64,000 bases of DNA from JADLGL01 sp963823045 (GCA_963823045.1 CAWGKA010000003.1:124001-188000); one strand, 5' to 3'. Shown: positions 1-9,553, counted from the stretch's first letter. Notes: generated by a model not told the origin, from the letters alone. Translations and numbers: made by a program.

Positions 1-336
1 GACGCCCGGACCGGACTTGCGCAAAACCATGCGCTTCGGCCCCTCGCCTTCCATCTTGATGGCGACTTCCTTGATGTTGAGGACGATGTCGGTGACGTCC
101 TCACGGACGCCGGCGATCGACGAGAATTCGTGCAAAACGCCGTCGATCTGAACCGAGGTCACGGCCGCGCCCTGCAGCGACGACAGAAGAACGCGACGAA
201 GCGCGTTGCCCAGCGTCAGGCCAAAGCCACGCTCAAGCGGCTCGGCGACGACGGTGGCAAAGCGCTGTGCATCGGTGCCCGGTGCGATTTCCAGCGCGTT
301 CGGTTTGATCAGTTCTTGCCAGTTTCTACGGATCAC
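1..336 (-). CDS. rpoA: DNA-directed RNA polymerase subunit alpha (N-terminal part, cut by window edge)
   Basis: The reading frame begins with a GTG at 334-336 and stays open to the left edge, giving 112 residues. It starts VIRRNWQELIKPN and continues through the region with ALRRVLLSSLQGAAVTS, which is the conserved N-terminal dimerisation domain of RpoA. In the cell this dimer is the platform on which beta and beta-prime assemble. It is the last visible gene of the ribosomal cluster, 91 bp after rpsK, as in other proteobacteria. The missing part should carry the linker and the C-terminal DNA-binding domain. Confidence 0.95.
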   Translation of the reverse strand, partial: MIRRNWQELIKPNALEIAPGTDAQRFATVVAEPLERGFGLTLGNALRRVLLSSLQGAAVTSVQIDGVLHEFSSIAGVREDVTDIVLNIKEVAIKMEGEGPKRMVLRKSGPGV

Positions 337-427
337 GTTGCGTGTGTCCTTTCGCTCAGAATCCGTCGTCCGATGCGCTCGTTCGCGGCCGGCGACAGTG
401 TATCGGTCGAGTCCATGCTCTCGCGTC

Positions 428-817
428 CTAGACGCGGCGCCGCTTGCGTGGGCGGCAGCCATTGTGCGGGATCGGGGTCACGTCGCGGATCGACGTGACG
501 ACGAAGCCCGCCGACTGCAGCGCGCGAAGCGCCGATTCACGGCCCGAACCCGGCCCGGAGACTTCCACTTCCAGTGTCTTCATGCCGTGCTCAGCCGCCT
601 TGCGCGCGGCATCTTCGGCGGCCATCTGCGCCGCGTAAGGGGTCGACTTGCGCGAGCCCTTGAACCCCATGGTGCCGGCCGACGACCAGGAAATTGCGTT
701 TCCCTGCGCATCGGTGATGGTGATCATGGTGTTGTTGAAGGTCGAATTCACATGCGCCACGCCGGTGGCGATGTTCTTTCGTTCGCGACGCTTGACGCGA
801 GCTGCTTCTTTGGCCAT
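428..817 (-). CDS. rpsK: 30S ribosomal protein S11
   Basis: This intact 129-residue protein has the S11 core NNTMITITD near residues 28-36, the segment GPGSGRESALRAL near 88-100 and the basic tail RPRKRRRV. S11 binds 16S rRNA in the platform of the small subunit, close to the mRNA exit. It lies between rpsM and rpoA, the standard alpha-operon order. Length is normal for the family. Confidence 0.98.
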   Translation of the reverse strand: MAKEAARVKRRERKNIATGVAHVNSTFNNTMITITDAQGNAISWSSAGTMGFKGSRKSTPYAAQMAAEDAARKAAEHGMKTLEVEVSGPGSGRESALRALQSAGFVVTSIRDVTPIPHNGCRPRKRRRV

Positions 818-893
818 TGCAGTTTCCTGTCCGTGATATCAGCGCCGCCGTAATGCCAGCGGCTCCACCAACCCCGCCGTTGCGCGGCGGGTA

Positions 894-1262
894 TTACTTC
901 TTCTTCCCCGCGATCGCCTTTGCCGGCCCCTTGCGGGTGCGGGCGTTGGTATGCGTCCGCTGGCCGCGCACCGGGAGGCCGCGGCGATGGCGCAGGCCGC
1001 GATAGCAGCCCAGATCCATCAACCGCTTGATATTCATCGCGACGTCGCGGCGGAGGTCGCCCTCGACCATGTAGTCACGGTCGATCATCTCGCGGATCTG
1101 AATGACTTCGGCGTCCGACAGTTCGTTGACGCGGCGCTCGGCCGGGATGTTCACCTTGGTGGTGATCTCCTTCGCCTTGGAGGCGCCGATGCCGTGAATA
1201 TACTGAAGCGCGATAACAACGCGCTTGTTCGTAGGAATGTTGACGCCTGCGATGCGTGCCAC
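894..1262 (-). CDS. rpsM: 30S ribosomal protein S13
   Basis: The start chosen is a GTG at 1260-1262, giving 122 residues beginning VARIAGVNIP, the universal S13 N-terminus; the open frame upstream has no S13 homology. The conserved GLRHRRGLPVRGQRTHTNAR segment near the C-terminus and a lysine-rich tail are present. S13 sits in the head of the 30S subunit and contacts the P-site tRNA and the 50S subunit. It follows adk and precedes rpsK, the order typical of alphaproteobacteria. Confidence 0.96.
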   Translation of the reverse strand: MARIAGVNIPTNKRVVIALQYIHGIGASKAKEITTKVNIPAERRVNELSDAEVIQIREMIDRDYMVEGDLRRDVAMNIKRLMDLGCYRGLRHRRGLPVRGQRTHTNARTRKGPAKAIAGKKK

Positions 1263-1405
1263 TCGACCCGTCTCCCGGAAAAGCCTGCTCTCGTCCGCCT
1301 TAACGCAGTAAATCGGCGTCCCGCCCCACAGAGGCACGGCGCCGATCAAGCTCGATAGCAGATGTTGCTGGTAGATAGCGACCCGACTGGTCGCCGTCAA
1401 CCGTT

Positions 1406-2000
1406 CTAGCGTGAAGCTCCTGCAATTTCTTGGTTTTCCAGGAGATCGGCGATGCCCTTGGTCACCTCGTCAATCGCCTGCATGCCATCGACACGGCGAA
1501 GGCGGTCGCTCGTCTCGTAATAGGCTGAAACCGGGGCGGTCTGCGCCCGGTAGACTTCGAGCCGGCGCTTCACCGTCTCTGGGTTGTCGTCGGCGCGGGC
1601 GCCGCCCGTTTCCTTGGCGCGGCCTTCGATTCGGGCAAGCAGCGCGCCTTCGTCGACGGACAGCTCGATAACGGCGTCGAGGGGAAGCCCCCTCTCCTGC
1701 ATCAGCGCGTCGAGGCCTTCGGCCTGGGCGACGGTGCGCGGGAAGCCGTCAAGGATGAAGCCATTGGCGCAGTCCGGCTCCTCGAATGCGGTCGGCGATG
1801 ACGCCGATCACGACCTCATCGGGAACCAGATCACCGCGCTCCATGATCTCGGCGGCCTTGAGGCCAACCGGCGTCTTGGCGGCAACGGCCGCGCGCAGCA
1901 TGTCTCCGGTCGAAAGATGGGCGACGTTGAGGCGTTCCGTCAGACGAACGGCCTGCGTCCCCTTGCCCGATCCCGGCGGACCGAGGAGGACGAGCCTCAT
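1406..2000 (-). CDS. adk: Adenylate kinase (frame broken by one extra base)
   Basis: The N-terminal part starts MRLVLLGPPGSGKGTQ, with the P-loop at residues 7-15 and the AMP-binding STGDMLR segment. The frame then breaks near 1784, where reading ATT-CGAG as ATT-GAG restores the expected DGFPRT motif and the downstream half. The repaired protein is 197 residues, the short form with a reduced LID insert. It converts ATP and AMP to two ADP in the cytoplasm. Its ATG overlaps the secY stop codon, so the two are translationally linked. The break is judged a sequence error because adk is essential. Confidence 0.92.
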
Positions 2001-3333
2001 CGCCTCCTGCCTCCGCGCAGCTTGGCCTTCTTCACCAGGCCCTCATATTGATGGGCAAGCAGATGGCCCTGGATCTGCGAGACCGTGTCCATCGTCACAT
2101 TGACGATGATCAGGAGCGACGTGCCGCCGAGATAGAACGGGATTCCCGGTTCTGGAGATCACGAACTCAGGCACCAGGCAGACGATAACCAGATAGATGG
2201 CGCCCAGAACCGTGATGCGGGTCAGCACATAGTCGATATATTCGGCCGTTCGCTGGCCCGGTCTGATGCCCGGAATGAAGCCGCCATGGCGCTTCAGATT
2301 GTCGGCGGTGTCGGCCGGGCTGAACACGATCGCGGTGTAGAAGAACGCGAAGAAGATGATCATGGCCGCATAGAGGACCATGTAGAGCGGCTGACCGTGG
2401 CCGAGCACGGTGGTCAGCGTCGTCATCCAGCCCGGGCTATCCGACTGTGGTGAAGCCCGCCACTGTCGCCGGCAGCAGCAGCAGCGACGAGGCAAAGATC
2501 GGCGGGATGACGCCGGAGGTGTTCAGCTTCAGCGGCAGGTGCGAGGACTCGCCCTGGAACATCCGGTTGCCGACCTGTCGCTTCGGATACTGGATCAGAA
2601 GGCGCCGCTGCGCGCGCTCCATGAAGACGATGAAGGTGATGACGGCGATGCCGAGGACCATGATGCCGAAAATGACGCCGGTCGAGATGGCGCCCTGCTG
2701 GCCGAGTTCCAGCGTTCCGGCGATGGCCGACGGGAAGCCGGCGACGATGCCGGTGAAGATGATCAGCGAAATGCCGTTGCCGACGCCGCGGGCGGTGATC
2801 TGCTCGCCGAGCCACATCAGGAACATGGTGCCGCCGGTCAGCGTGATGACCGTCGAGAAGCGGAAGAACCAGCCGGGATCGGCGACGATATTCTGGCCGC
2901 TCTCGAGACCCACGGCGATGGCGAAAGCCTGCAATGCCGCCAGAATCACCGTGCCGTAGCGGGTGTACTGGTTGATGATCTTGCGGCCCTGCTCGCCTTC
3001 CTTCTTGATCGCCTCGAGGCGCGGAATGAGGGCGGTCGCCAACTGAATGACGATCGAGGCGGAGATGTAGGGCATGATCCCGAGCGCGAGGATCGCCATG
3101 CGCTTCACGGCGCCGCCGGAGAACATGTTGAACAGGCCGACAACGCCGCCGGCCAGGTTCGAGAAGGCCTGGTCGAACGCATCCGGGTTGATGCCCGGCA
3201 TCGGGATGTAGGTGCCGAGACGGTAGAGGATCAGCGCGCCGAGCGTGAACCACAGGCGCTTCTTCAGGGCCTCCGCCTTGGAGAAGGCCTTGAAGTTCAG
3301 ATTGGCTGCCAGTTGTTCGGCCGCTGAAGCCAT
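1997..3333 (-). CDS. secY: Preprotein translocase subunit SecY (two frame breaks)
   Basis: SecY is the pore of the Sec translocon in the inner membrane. The first 298 residues are in one frame and carry the early transmembrane segments, the plug-region residues and the cytoplasmic loop with PKRQVGNRMFQG. One extra base near 2446 and one near 2143 break the frame; removing both gives 1335 coding bases and 444 residues, normal for SecY with ten helices. The repaired end reads LRGGRRR and its TGA overlaps the adk start. SecE, its partner, is encoded at 29.1-29.3 kb. Confidence 0.93.
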
Positions 3334-3368
3334 TTGCTACTCCAGTTGGTCCGGTAGAGCGGTGCGGC

Positions 3369-3825
3369 CTAGACCGTCGTAACCGATCCGCCCGCCTTCT
3401 CGATGGCCGCCACCGCCGGCTTGGATGCGCCGGCTACTTCGAACTTCACCGCAGCCTTCAGCTCGCCATTGGCGAGGATGCGGACGCCGTCCTTGACGAC
3501 GGCGGATGATGCCGGCTTCCTTCAGCGCCGCGGCCGTCACCGGCTGCTTGGCGTCGAGCTTCTTGGCGTCGATCGCCTGCTGAATGCGGTCGAGCCCTAC
3601 CTCATTGTATTTCTTGGCGAAAATGTTGTTGAAGCCGCGCTTCGGCAGGCGCCGATTGAGCGGCATCTGACCACCCTCGAAGCCGTTGATGGCGACACCG
3701 CTGCGCGACGTCTGACCCTTGACGCCGCGGCCGCCGGTCTTGCCCTTGCCGGAGCCGATACCGCGACCAACGCGCTTGCGGGTCTTGCTGGCGGCGGCCT
3801 TGTCGGCGATCTCGTTCAGTTTCAT
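3369..3825 (-). CDS. rplO: 50S ribosomal protein L15 (one frame break)
   Basis: The protein starts MKLNEIADK and has the glycine- and lysine-rich GRGIGSGKGKTGGRG region and the FEGGQMPLNRRLPKRGF motif typical of L15. An extra base near 3501 breaks the frame in the segment KEAGIIR; its removal restores VVKDGVRILANG and an ending SVTTV at the stop codon 3369-3371. The repaired length is 151 residues. L15 is a late-assembling 50S protein. It lies 12 bp after rpmD and before secY in the spc order. Confidence 0.93.
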
Positions 3826-3837
3826 CGGTTCTGCGCC

Positions 3838-4039
3838 TTATTCTTCGACGACACGCACAAGGTGGCTCACCTTGGCGATCATGCCGCGGACCGCCGGGGT
3901 ATCCGGCAGCGTCGAGCGGCGACGGATCTTGTTGAGGCCAAGACCGATCAGCGTCTGCCGCTGATCCTGGGGACGACGGATCGGGCTGCCGATCTGTTCG
4001 ACGGTCGACCGTCTTGGCGGAGGTTGCTTTGGCTGCCAT
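3838..4039 (-). CDS. rpmD: 50S ribosomal protein L30 (one frame break)
   Basis: This small gene starts MAAKATSAKTV. One extra base near 4006, inside GTCGACC, breaks the frame; without it the sequence reads TVTVEQIGSPIRRP and then LIGLGLNKIRRRSTLPDTP, the conserved L30 core, and ends VRVVEE at 3838. The repaired length is 66 residues, normal for L30. It lies between rpsE and rplO. Because of the break the gene is easily missed by automatic gene callers. Confidence 0.9.
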
Positions 4040-4050
4040 CTGTCGCGGTC

Positions 4051-4600
4051 CTACGCTTCGGCCGGAGGCTTCTTCGGCGTCACGCCGACGGGACTGCAAG
4101 GCGGAAACCTTGATGCCGCGGCGCGCAGCGACGCTGCGCGGGCTGTCTTCCTGACGCAGAGCGTCGAAAGTGGCGCGGACCATGTTGTACGGATTGGAGG
4201 AGCCGAGCGACTTGGCGACGACGTCCTGGACGCCAAGCGTCTCGAACACGGCGCGCATCGGGCCGCCGGCGATGATGCCGGTGCCGGCAGGCGCCGCGCG
4301 GACGTGAACGCGGCCGGCGCCATGACGGCCATTGACGTCATGATGCAGCGTGCGGCCTTCGCGCAGCGGCACGCGGATCATGGCGTGCTTGGCCGCCTCG
4401 GTCGCCTTGCGGATCGCTTCGGGAACTTCACGGGCCTTGCCATGGCCGAAGCCGACCCGGCCCTTCTGATCGCCAACGACCACCAGCGCGGCAAAGCCGA
4501 ACCGGCGACCGCCCTTCACCACTTTGGCGACGCGGTTGATGTGGACCAGCTTGTCGACGAACTCGCTGTCGCGGTCGTCCCGATCTCGCTCTCGTGCCAT
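4051..4600 (-). CDS. rpsE: 30S ribosomal protein S5 (frame break near the C-terminus)
   Basis: S5 shapes decoding accuracy in the small subunit. The protein starts MARERDRDDRDSEFVDKLV and contains the double-stranded RNA-binding domain with KVVKGGRRFGFAALVVVGD followed by the C-terminal domain with PAGTGIIAGGPMRAVFE. The frame is sound to about residue 170. One extra base near 4090 must be removed to reach the stop at 4051-4053, giving an ending TPKKPPAEA and 182 residues. Without repair the frame would run on through rpmD into rplO. Confidence 0.92.
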
Positions 4601-4642
4601 ATTGCTTCAGTCCAATCCCGTGTATCGACGCCTTCGAGCGTC

Positions 4643-5003
4643 CTAGAAATTCAGTCCGCCTTCACGCGCGCCGTCGGCGAGAGCCTTGATGCGACCGTGA
4701 TAGAGATAGGGGCCGCGGTCAAAGACTACATCCTTGACGCCGGCCTTTTTTGCCCGTTGCGGCGATCAATTCTCCAACAGCGGTCGCGGCGGCCATGTCG
4801 GCGCCGGTCTTGCCCTTGGCGCGCAGGTCCTTGTCGAGCGTCGACGCGGCGGCCAGCGTGTGGCCGTCCTTGTCGTCGATGATCTGCGCATAGATGTGCT
4901 GTGAAGAGCGGAAAACGCTCAGACGCGGGCGACCGCCGCCGACACGGCGAAGCGTGCGGCGAACGCGATTGGCTCTGCGAATGGTGCCTGACAGGTTGGC
5001 CAT
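4643..5003 (-). CDS. rplR: 50S ribosomal protein L18 (one frame break)
   Basis: The N-terminal part has the L18 signatures RRVGGGRPRLSVFRSSQHIYAQIIDD. The break lies in a run of six A residues near 4746-4751 on the coding strand; with five A residues the frame continues GVKDVVFDRGPYLYHGRIKALADGAREGG, the conserved L18 end. The repaired length is 119 residues. L18 binds 5S rRNA and helps to dock it on the 50S subunit. The homopolymer setting makes a sequencing error the simplest explanation. Confidence 0.93.
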
Positions 5004-5005
5004 GG

Positions 5006-5540
5006 CTACTTCTTCTTGCCTTCTTTGCGGATGATACGCTCTTCGGCGTATTTGATGCCCTTGCCCTTGTAGGGCTCCGGCGGACGATAGCGGCGGATCT
5101 CGGCGGCAACCTGACCGACCTGCTGGGCGTTGATGCCCGACACGACGATCTCGGTCGGCTTCGGACAGGCGATCGCGATGCCTTCCGGGATCGGATAGTT
5201 CACCTCATGGCTGAAGCCAAGGGTGAGCTGCAGAGCCTTGCCCTGGACCGCGGCGCGATAGCCGACGCCATTGATTTCCAAGCCGCTTCTCGAAGCCGTC
5301 GCTGACGCCTTTGACAAGGTTGGCGATGCGCGTGCGCGACATGCCCCAAGCCGCGCGCGCTTCCTTGCTGGCGTCGACCGGATCGACCTTGATAGTGCCG
5401 TCATTCATCGCCACGACAACACGATCGGTCGCGGTGAAATCGAGGGCGCCTTTCGGGCCCTTCACCGATACCGTCTGGCCGTCGACCGTTGCGGTCACCC
5501 CATTGGGGAGCGGCACTGCTTTCTTGCCAATCCGAGACAT
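5006..5540 (-). CDS. rplF: 50S ribosomal protein L6 (one frame break)
   Basis: The start MSRIGKKAVPLPNGV is typical of L6. The frame breaks near 5281, where CTTGG should read CTGG; this restores LEINGVGYRA, and the second half ends with the conserved PEPYKGKGIKYAEE region and a lysine-rich tail. The repaired length is 177 residues, the normal two-domain L6. L6 lies near the base of the L7/L12 stalk. The gap to rplR is only 2 bp, indicating translational coupling. Confidence 0.93.
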
Positions 5541-5566
5541 CAGACTCTTCCGTTCAGTTCAGCAGG

Positions 5567-5963
5567 CTAGAAGACCTGGCAGAGGACTTCGCCGCCGACA
5601 TTGTTTTCGCGCGCGTCATTGTCCGACATCACGCCCTTCGGCGTCGAAAGGATGGCGACGCCAAGGCCATCATTAATGCGCGGCAGGTTGCGGACCGACG
5701 CATAGACGCGGCGACCAGGGCGCGAAATGCGCTTGATCTCGCGGATGACCGGCTCGCCGTCATAATACTTCAGCTCGATCTCGAATTCGGACTGACCGGC
5801 CTGTTCGATCGACGAATAGCCGCGGATATAGCCTTCCGCCTGCAAGCACATCGAGAACGCGCTGGCGCAGGCCCGAAGCCGGCGTCGACACCTTCGACTT
5901 GTTCCGCATCTGCGCGTTGCGGATGCGGGTCAGCATATCGCCGAGAGGATCGGTGAGAACCAT
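5567..5963 (-). CDS. rpsH: 30S ribosomal protein S8 (one frame break)
   Basis: The start MVLTDPLGDMLTRIRNA is the classical S8 N-terminus. An extra base near 5844 turns CTGCAG into CTTGCAG on the coding strand; after removal the frame reads VLQAEGYIRGYSS and continues to SRPGRRVYASVRNLP and GVMSDNDARENNVGGEVLC. The repaired length is 131 residues. S8 binds the central domain of 16S rRNA and, in E. coli, also represses its own operon. Neighbours are rpsN and rplF. Confidence 0.93.
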
Positions 5964-5976
5964 CTGGGCCCCTTTC

Positions 5977-6282
5977 CTACCAGCTCGACTTGACTAGGCC
6001 GGGGATCATCCCGGCAGAGCCAAGGTCGCGCAGCGCGATGCGCGACATGCGCAGCTTGCGATAATAAGCGCGCGGACGTCCCGTCACTTCGCAGCGATTG
6101 ACGACGCGGTTCGGCGAAGAGTTGCGCGGCAGCGCAGCGAGCTTCAGCTGCGCCTGGAAGCGATCCTCCAGCGTCAGGCTCTCGTCACGGGCGATCGCCT
6201 TCAGCTTTTCACGCCGCTCGCCGTATTGTGCGGCGAGCCGGCGGCGCCGGTTGTTCTTCTCGATCTGGCTCTTCTTTGCCAT
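5977..6282 (-). CDS. rpsN: 30S ribosomal protein S14
   Basis: This intact protein of 101 residues starts MAKKSQIEKNNRRRRL and has the segment LPRNSSPNRVVNRCEVTGRPR followed by the conserved end GMIPGLVKSSW. It is the longer form without the four-cysteine zinc site, as expected for alphaproteobacteria. S14 assembles late into the 30S head. It is 12 bp downstream of rplE. Confidence 0.98.
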   Translation of the reverse strand: MAKKSQIEKNNRRRRLAAQYGERREKLKAIARDESLTLEDRFQAQLKLAALPRNSSPNRVVNRCEVTGRPRAYYRKLRMSRIALRDLGSAGMIPGLVKSSW

Positions 6283-6294
6283 CTAGTGCTCCAA

Positions 6295-6867
6295 TCAATC
6301 CCGCGCCGTCGACAGACGGAACGGGAAATCGAAGGCGCGAAGAAGCGCGCGCGCCTCATCGTCGGACTTCGCGGTGGTGCAGACGATCACATCCATGCCC
6401 CAGACCTCTTCGACCTGGTCATAGTTGATCTCCGGGAAAATGATGTGCTCCTTGATGCCCATGGCGAAATTGCCACGGCCATCGAAGCTCTTCGGATTGA
6501 GGCCGCGAAAGTCGCGGACGCGCGGCAGCGCGATATGCACCAACCGATCCATGAACTCGTACATGCGCGTGCGGCGCAGCGTGACGCGGCCACCGATCGG
6601 CATGCGCTCGCGGACCTTGAAGGTCGCGATGGACTTGCGCGCACGGGACACGGCCGGACGCTGACCCGCGATCAGCGCGAGGTCGCCGAGAGCGGCCTGC
6701 ACCTTCTTCGAATCGTTCACGGCCTCGCCGACGCCCATGTTGAGCACGATCTTCTCAACCCGAGGCACCTGCATCGGATTGGTGTAGCCGAACTCCTTCG
6801 TGAGAGCGGACCGAATCTCGCTCTCATAGCGCGTCTGCATGCGCGGCTGATAAGCGGCATCAGCCAT
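6295..6867 (-). CDS. rplE: 50S ribosomal protein L5
   Basis: The intact protein has 190 residues, with MQVPRVEKIVLNMGVGEAV near residue 32, the GQRPAVSRARKSIATFKVRE segment and FPEINYDQVEEVWGMDV toward the end. L5 forms the central protuberance with 5S rRNA and L18. Its ATG overlaps the end of rplX by 8 bp, which favours coupled translation. Length is slightly above the usual 180-185 residues. Confidence 0.98.
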   Translation of the reverse strand: MADAAYQPRMQTRYESEIRSALTKEFGYTNPMQVPRVEKIVLNMGVGEAVNDSKKVQAALGDLALIAGQRPAVSRARKSIATFKVRERMPIGGRVTLRRTRMYEFMDRLVHIALPRVRDFRGLNPKSFDGRGNFAMGIKEHIIFPEINYDQVEEVWGMDVIVCTTAKSDDEARALLRAFDFPFRLSTARD

Positions 6868-7174
6868 CGATTACTTCTCCCGAACGCTTGGCGACACGGA
6901 CCTTCTGTCCGTCCTTGACGATGAAACCAACCCGGGTCGGCTTGTCGTCCTTCGGATCGACATGAGCGAGGTTGGAAACGTGGATCGACATCTCCTTGGA
7001 GATGATGCCGCCTTCCTGCGACGCAGTCTGACGCTGGTGGCGGCGCACCATATTGATGCCCTGCACGATGGCGCGGTCATCCTTCGGCGACACGCCAAGG
7101 ACTTCGCCGGTGCGGCCCTTGTCGCGGCCTGTCAGCACGATCACGCGATCGCCCTTACGGATCTTGGCGGCCAT
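6860..7174 (-). CDS. rplX: 50S ribosomal protein L24
   Basis: The start is the ATG at 7172-7174, 2 bp after the rplN stop, giving 104 residues beginning MAAKIRKGDRVIVLTGRDKG, the KOW motif of L24. The open frame upstream of this ATG runs through rplN in another frame and is not real. L24 initiates 50S assembly by binding the 5-prime end of 23S rRNA. The last bases overlap the rplE start. Confidence 0.96.
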   Translation of the reverse strand: MAAKIRKGDRVIVLTGRDKGRTGEVLGVSPKDDRAIVQGINMVRRHQRQTASQEGGIISKEMSIHVSNLAHVDPKDDKPTRVGFIVKDGQKVRVAKRSGEVIDG

Positions 7175-7176
7175 GA

Positions 7177-7545
7177 TCAGAGCACCTCCGGCGCGAGCGA
7201 AATGATCTTCATGTGGTTGCGGGCACGAAGCTCGCGCGGGACCGGCCCAAAGATGCGGGTGCCGATCGGCTCGAGCTGATTGTTGATCAGCACGGCCGCG
7301 TTGCGGTCGAAACGGATGACGCTGCCATCGGCGCGGCGGATATCCTTCGCGGTGCGCACGACGACGGCCTTCATGACGTCGCCCTTCTTCACGCGGCCAC
7401 GCGGGATCGCCTCCTTGACCGAAACGACGATGACGTCGCCGATCGAGGCATATTTCCGCTTCGAACCGCCAAGCACCTTGATGCACTGCAGGCGGCGCGC
7501 GCCGGAGTTGTCGGCAACATCGAGGTTGGTCTGCATCTGGATCAT
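7177..7545 (-). CDS. rplN: 50S ribosomal protein L14
   Basis: The intact 122-residue protein starts MIQMQTNLDVADNSGARRLQCIKVLGGS and ends PVPRELRARNHMKIISLAPEVL, both strongly conserved in L14. L14 lies at the subunit interface and contacts 16S rRNA. It sits between rpsQ and rplX, in the usual spc position. Confidence 0.98.
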   Translation of the reverse strand: MIQMQTNLDVADNSGARRLQCIKVLGGSKRKYASIGDVIVVSVKEAIPRGRVKKGDVMKAVVVRTAKDIRRADGSVIRFDRNAAVLINNQLEPIGTRIFGPVPRELRARNHMKIISLAPEVL

Positions 7546-7560
7546 GATCGACCGCCCTTC

Positions 7561-7812
7561 CTAGGTGGATTCTGTCGCGTCGCCGGACTCGACAACGACC
7601 CAGCGCTTGTTCTTCGAAATCGGGACCGTCTCCTGGATCAGGACCTGGTCCCCGACCTTGTGCCGATTGTCGGCGTCGTGGGCCTGGTACTTCTTCGAAC
7701 GGCGCACGGTCTTCGCCATCACCGGATCGGCGAAACGACGCTCGACGCGCACGACAATGGTCTTGTCCTGCTTGTCGCTGACGACGACACCAGAGAGAAT
7801 ACGTTTCGGCAT
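7561..7812 (-). CDS. rpsQ: 30S ribosomal protein S17
   Basis: This 83-residue protein starts MPKRILSGVVVSDKQDKTIVV and contains VGDQVLIQETVPISKNKRW, the signature of S17. It is an early-binding protein of the 30S body with an OB fold. It is separated from rpmC by 4 bp and from rplN by 15 bp. Confidence 0.97.
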   Translation of the reverse strand: MPKRILSGVVVSDKQDKTIVVRVERRFADPVMAKTVRRSKKYQAHDADNRHKVGDQVLIQETVPISKNKRWVVVESGDATEST

Positions 7813-7816
7813 CGCC

Positions 7817-8026
7817 TTATCCCTTTGCCTTCTTTTCGGCAGCCTTAGCCTGCTGCCCGACAGTCATCAGACGCGCGATGTCGCGACGCACTTCGCGCAC
7901 ACGCGCGGTGTTCGTCAGCTGGCCGCTGGCGCGCTGGAAGCGGAGGTTGAACTGCTCCTTCTTCAAGGAGGTCAGCTGGTCCTCACGCTCGTCGGGCGTC
8001 ATGCGCGTAATTTCGCTCGCCTTCAT
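7817..8026 (-). CDS. rpmC: 50S ribosomal protein L29
   Basis: The 69-residue helical protein starts MKASEITRMTPDEREDQL, has LKKEQFNLRFQRASGQL in the middle and the conserved VRRDIARLMTV segment. L29 lies at the nascent-chain exit next to L23 and helps to form the docking site for SRP and trigger factor. Gene order rplP-rpmC-rpsQ is standard. Confidence 0.97.
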   Translation of the reverse strand: MKASEITRMTPDEREDQLTSLKKEQFNLRFQRASGQLTNTARVREVRRDIARLMTVGQQAKAAEKKAKG

Positions 8027-8040
8027 TACTTTCGTCCCGC

Positions 8041-8454
8041 CTAGTCGGTTTCGCGCTGTACGAAGCGCGTACGGATCGGAAGCTTCGCAGCGCCGAGGCG
8101 CAGAGCCTCCCGCGCGATGTCTTCCTTGACGCCATCGATCTCGAACATGATCCGGCCGGGCTTCACCTTGGCGGCCCAGAATTCCGGCGTACCCTTGCCC
8201 TTACCCATGCGCACTTCGGTCGGCTTCTTCGACACCGGCACGTCCGGGAAGATGCGAATCCACACGCGACCTGCGCGCTTCATGTGGCGCGTGATGGCAC
8301 GGCGCGCAGCCTCGATCTGACGCGCAGTCACGCGCTCGGGCTCCATCGCCTTCAGACCGAAGGCGCCGAAGTCCAAATTGGTCCCACCCTTGGCGGTGCC
8401 ATGGATGCGGCCCTTGAACTGTTTGCGGAATTTGGTGCGTTTCGGTTGCAGCAT
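8041..8454 (-). CDS. rplP: 50S ribosomal protein L16
   Basis: The intact 137-residue protein starts MLQPKRTKFRKQFKGRIHG and carries the motifs WIRIFPDVPVSKKPTEVRMG and GKGTPEFWAAKVKPG. L16 organises the A-site region of the 50S subunit. It starts 10 bp after the rpsC stop. Nothing unusual is visible. Confidence 0.98.
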   Translation of the reverse strand: MLQPKRTKFRKQFKGRIHGTAKGGTNLDFGAFGLKAMEPERVTARQIEAARRAITRHMKRAGRVWIRIFPDVPVSKKPTEVRMGKGKGTPEFWAAKVKPGRIMFEIDGVKEDIAREALRLGAAKLPIRTRFVQRETD

Positions 8455-8464
8455 TGCTCGGTCC

Positions 8465-9170
8465 TCAGGCCGCGGCCTCGCGCCGGCGTCCTGCCGGCTG
8501 CTCGCCCTCGGTCAGCCGACGCTCGGAAGCCATCGGGTCGTGTTCCATGATCTCGCCCTTGAAGATCCACACCTTGACGCCACAGGCGCCATAGGCGGTC
8601 TTCGCAGTGGCATGACCGTAATCGATGTCGGCGCGCAGCGTGTGCAGCGGAACGCGGCCTTCGCGATACCACTCCGTCCGCGCGATCTCGGCGCCGCCAA
8701 GGCGACCGCCGCAGGTGATACGGATGCCGCCGGCGCCCAGGCGCATCGCCGACTGCACGGCGCGCTTCATCGCACGACGGAACGCGACGCGGCGCTCGAG
8801 CTGCTGGGCGATGCCCTGCGCGACGAGGTTGGCGTCGATTTCCGGCTTGCGCACTTCAACGATGTTGATGTGCACCTCGGAGTCGGTCATCGCGCTGACG
8901 CTGCTTGCGCAGCCTCTCGATATCCGCGCCCTTCTTGCCGATCACGATGCCCGGACGGGCCGAGTGAATGGTGACGCGGCACTTCTTGTGCGGGCGCTCG
9001 ATGACGATCTTCGACACCGCCGCCTGCTTCAGTTCCTTCATCAGCGTGTCGCGGACCTTCATGTCCTCGTGCAGCAGCTGGCCGTATTCGCCCTTGTTGG
9101 CGAACCAGCGGGAATCCCAGGTGCGGTTGATGCCGAGCCGGAGGCCGATGGGATTAACTTTCTGACCCAT
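8465..9170 (-). CDS. rpsC: 30S ribosomal protein S3 (one frame break)
   Basis: The protein starts MGQKVNPIGLRLGINRTWDS and has the KH-domain segment PGIVIGKKGADIE near residue 65-77. An extra base near 8900 breaks the frame; its removal restores LRKQVSAMTDSEVHINIVEV and the C-terminal domain. The repaired length is 234 residues. S3 forms part of the mRNA entry channel and has helicase activity with S4 and S5. The start overlaps the rplV stop codon. Confidence 0.93.
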
Positions 9171-9551
9171 CAGGCGGACTCCTCAACTTCGCGGACAACA
9201 ATGGTGAGATTGGAGAACGGGCGCTCGCACGCGGCCGACCCGGCCACGGGCACGCGGCGTCCAGCGCTTCATGACAAGCGCCTTGCCGACATGCGCCTGA
9301 GCGACGACCAAGGAGTCGACGTCGAGCCCATGATTGTTCTCTGCATTGGCCACTGCTGACTCCAATAGTTTCTTGACCTGGCCGGCGATGCGCTTGCGGC
9401 TGAAGGTAAGATCAGCCAACGCAACACCGACTTTCTTGCCGCGGATCGAAGCCGCGACAAGGTTGAGTTTCTGCGGAGAAATCCGCGCCATACGAAGCAC
9501 CGCCGATGCTTCGTTGTCGCCGAGCGACCGCTGCCTTTTTGGCTTGCCCAT
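9170..9551 (-). CDS. rplV: 50S ribosomal protein L22 (frame break near the end)
   Basis: The N-terminal 110 residues are sound and include MARISPQKLNLVAASIRGKKV and the MKRWTPRARGRVGRVRAP loop region that lines the exit tunnel. An extra base near 9218 must be removed to reach the conserved end FSNLTIVVREVEESA and the TGA at 9170-9172, which overlaps the rpsC start. The repaired length is 126 residues. L22 contacts all 23S rRNA domains and narrows the nascent-peptide tunnel with L4. Confidence 0.93.
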
Positions 9552-9553
9552 CG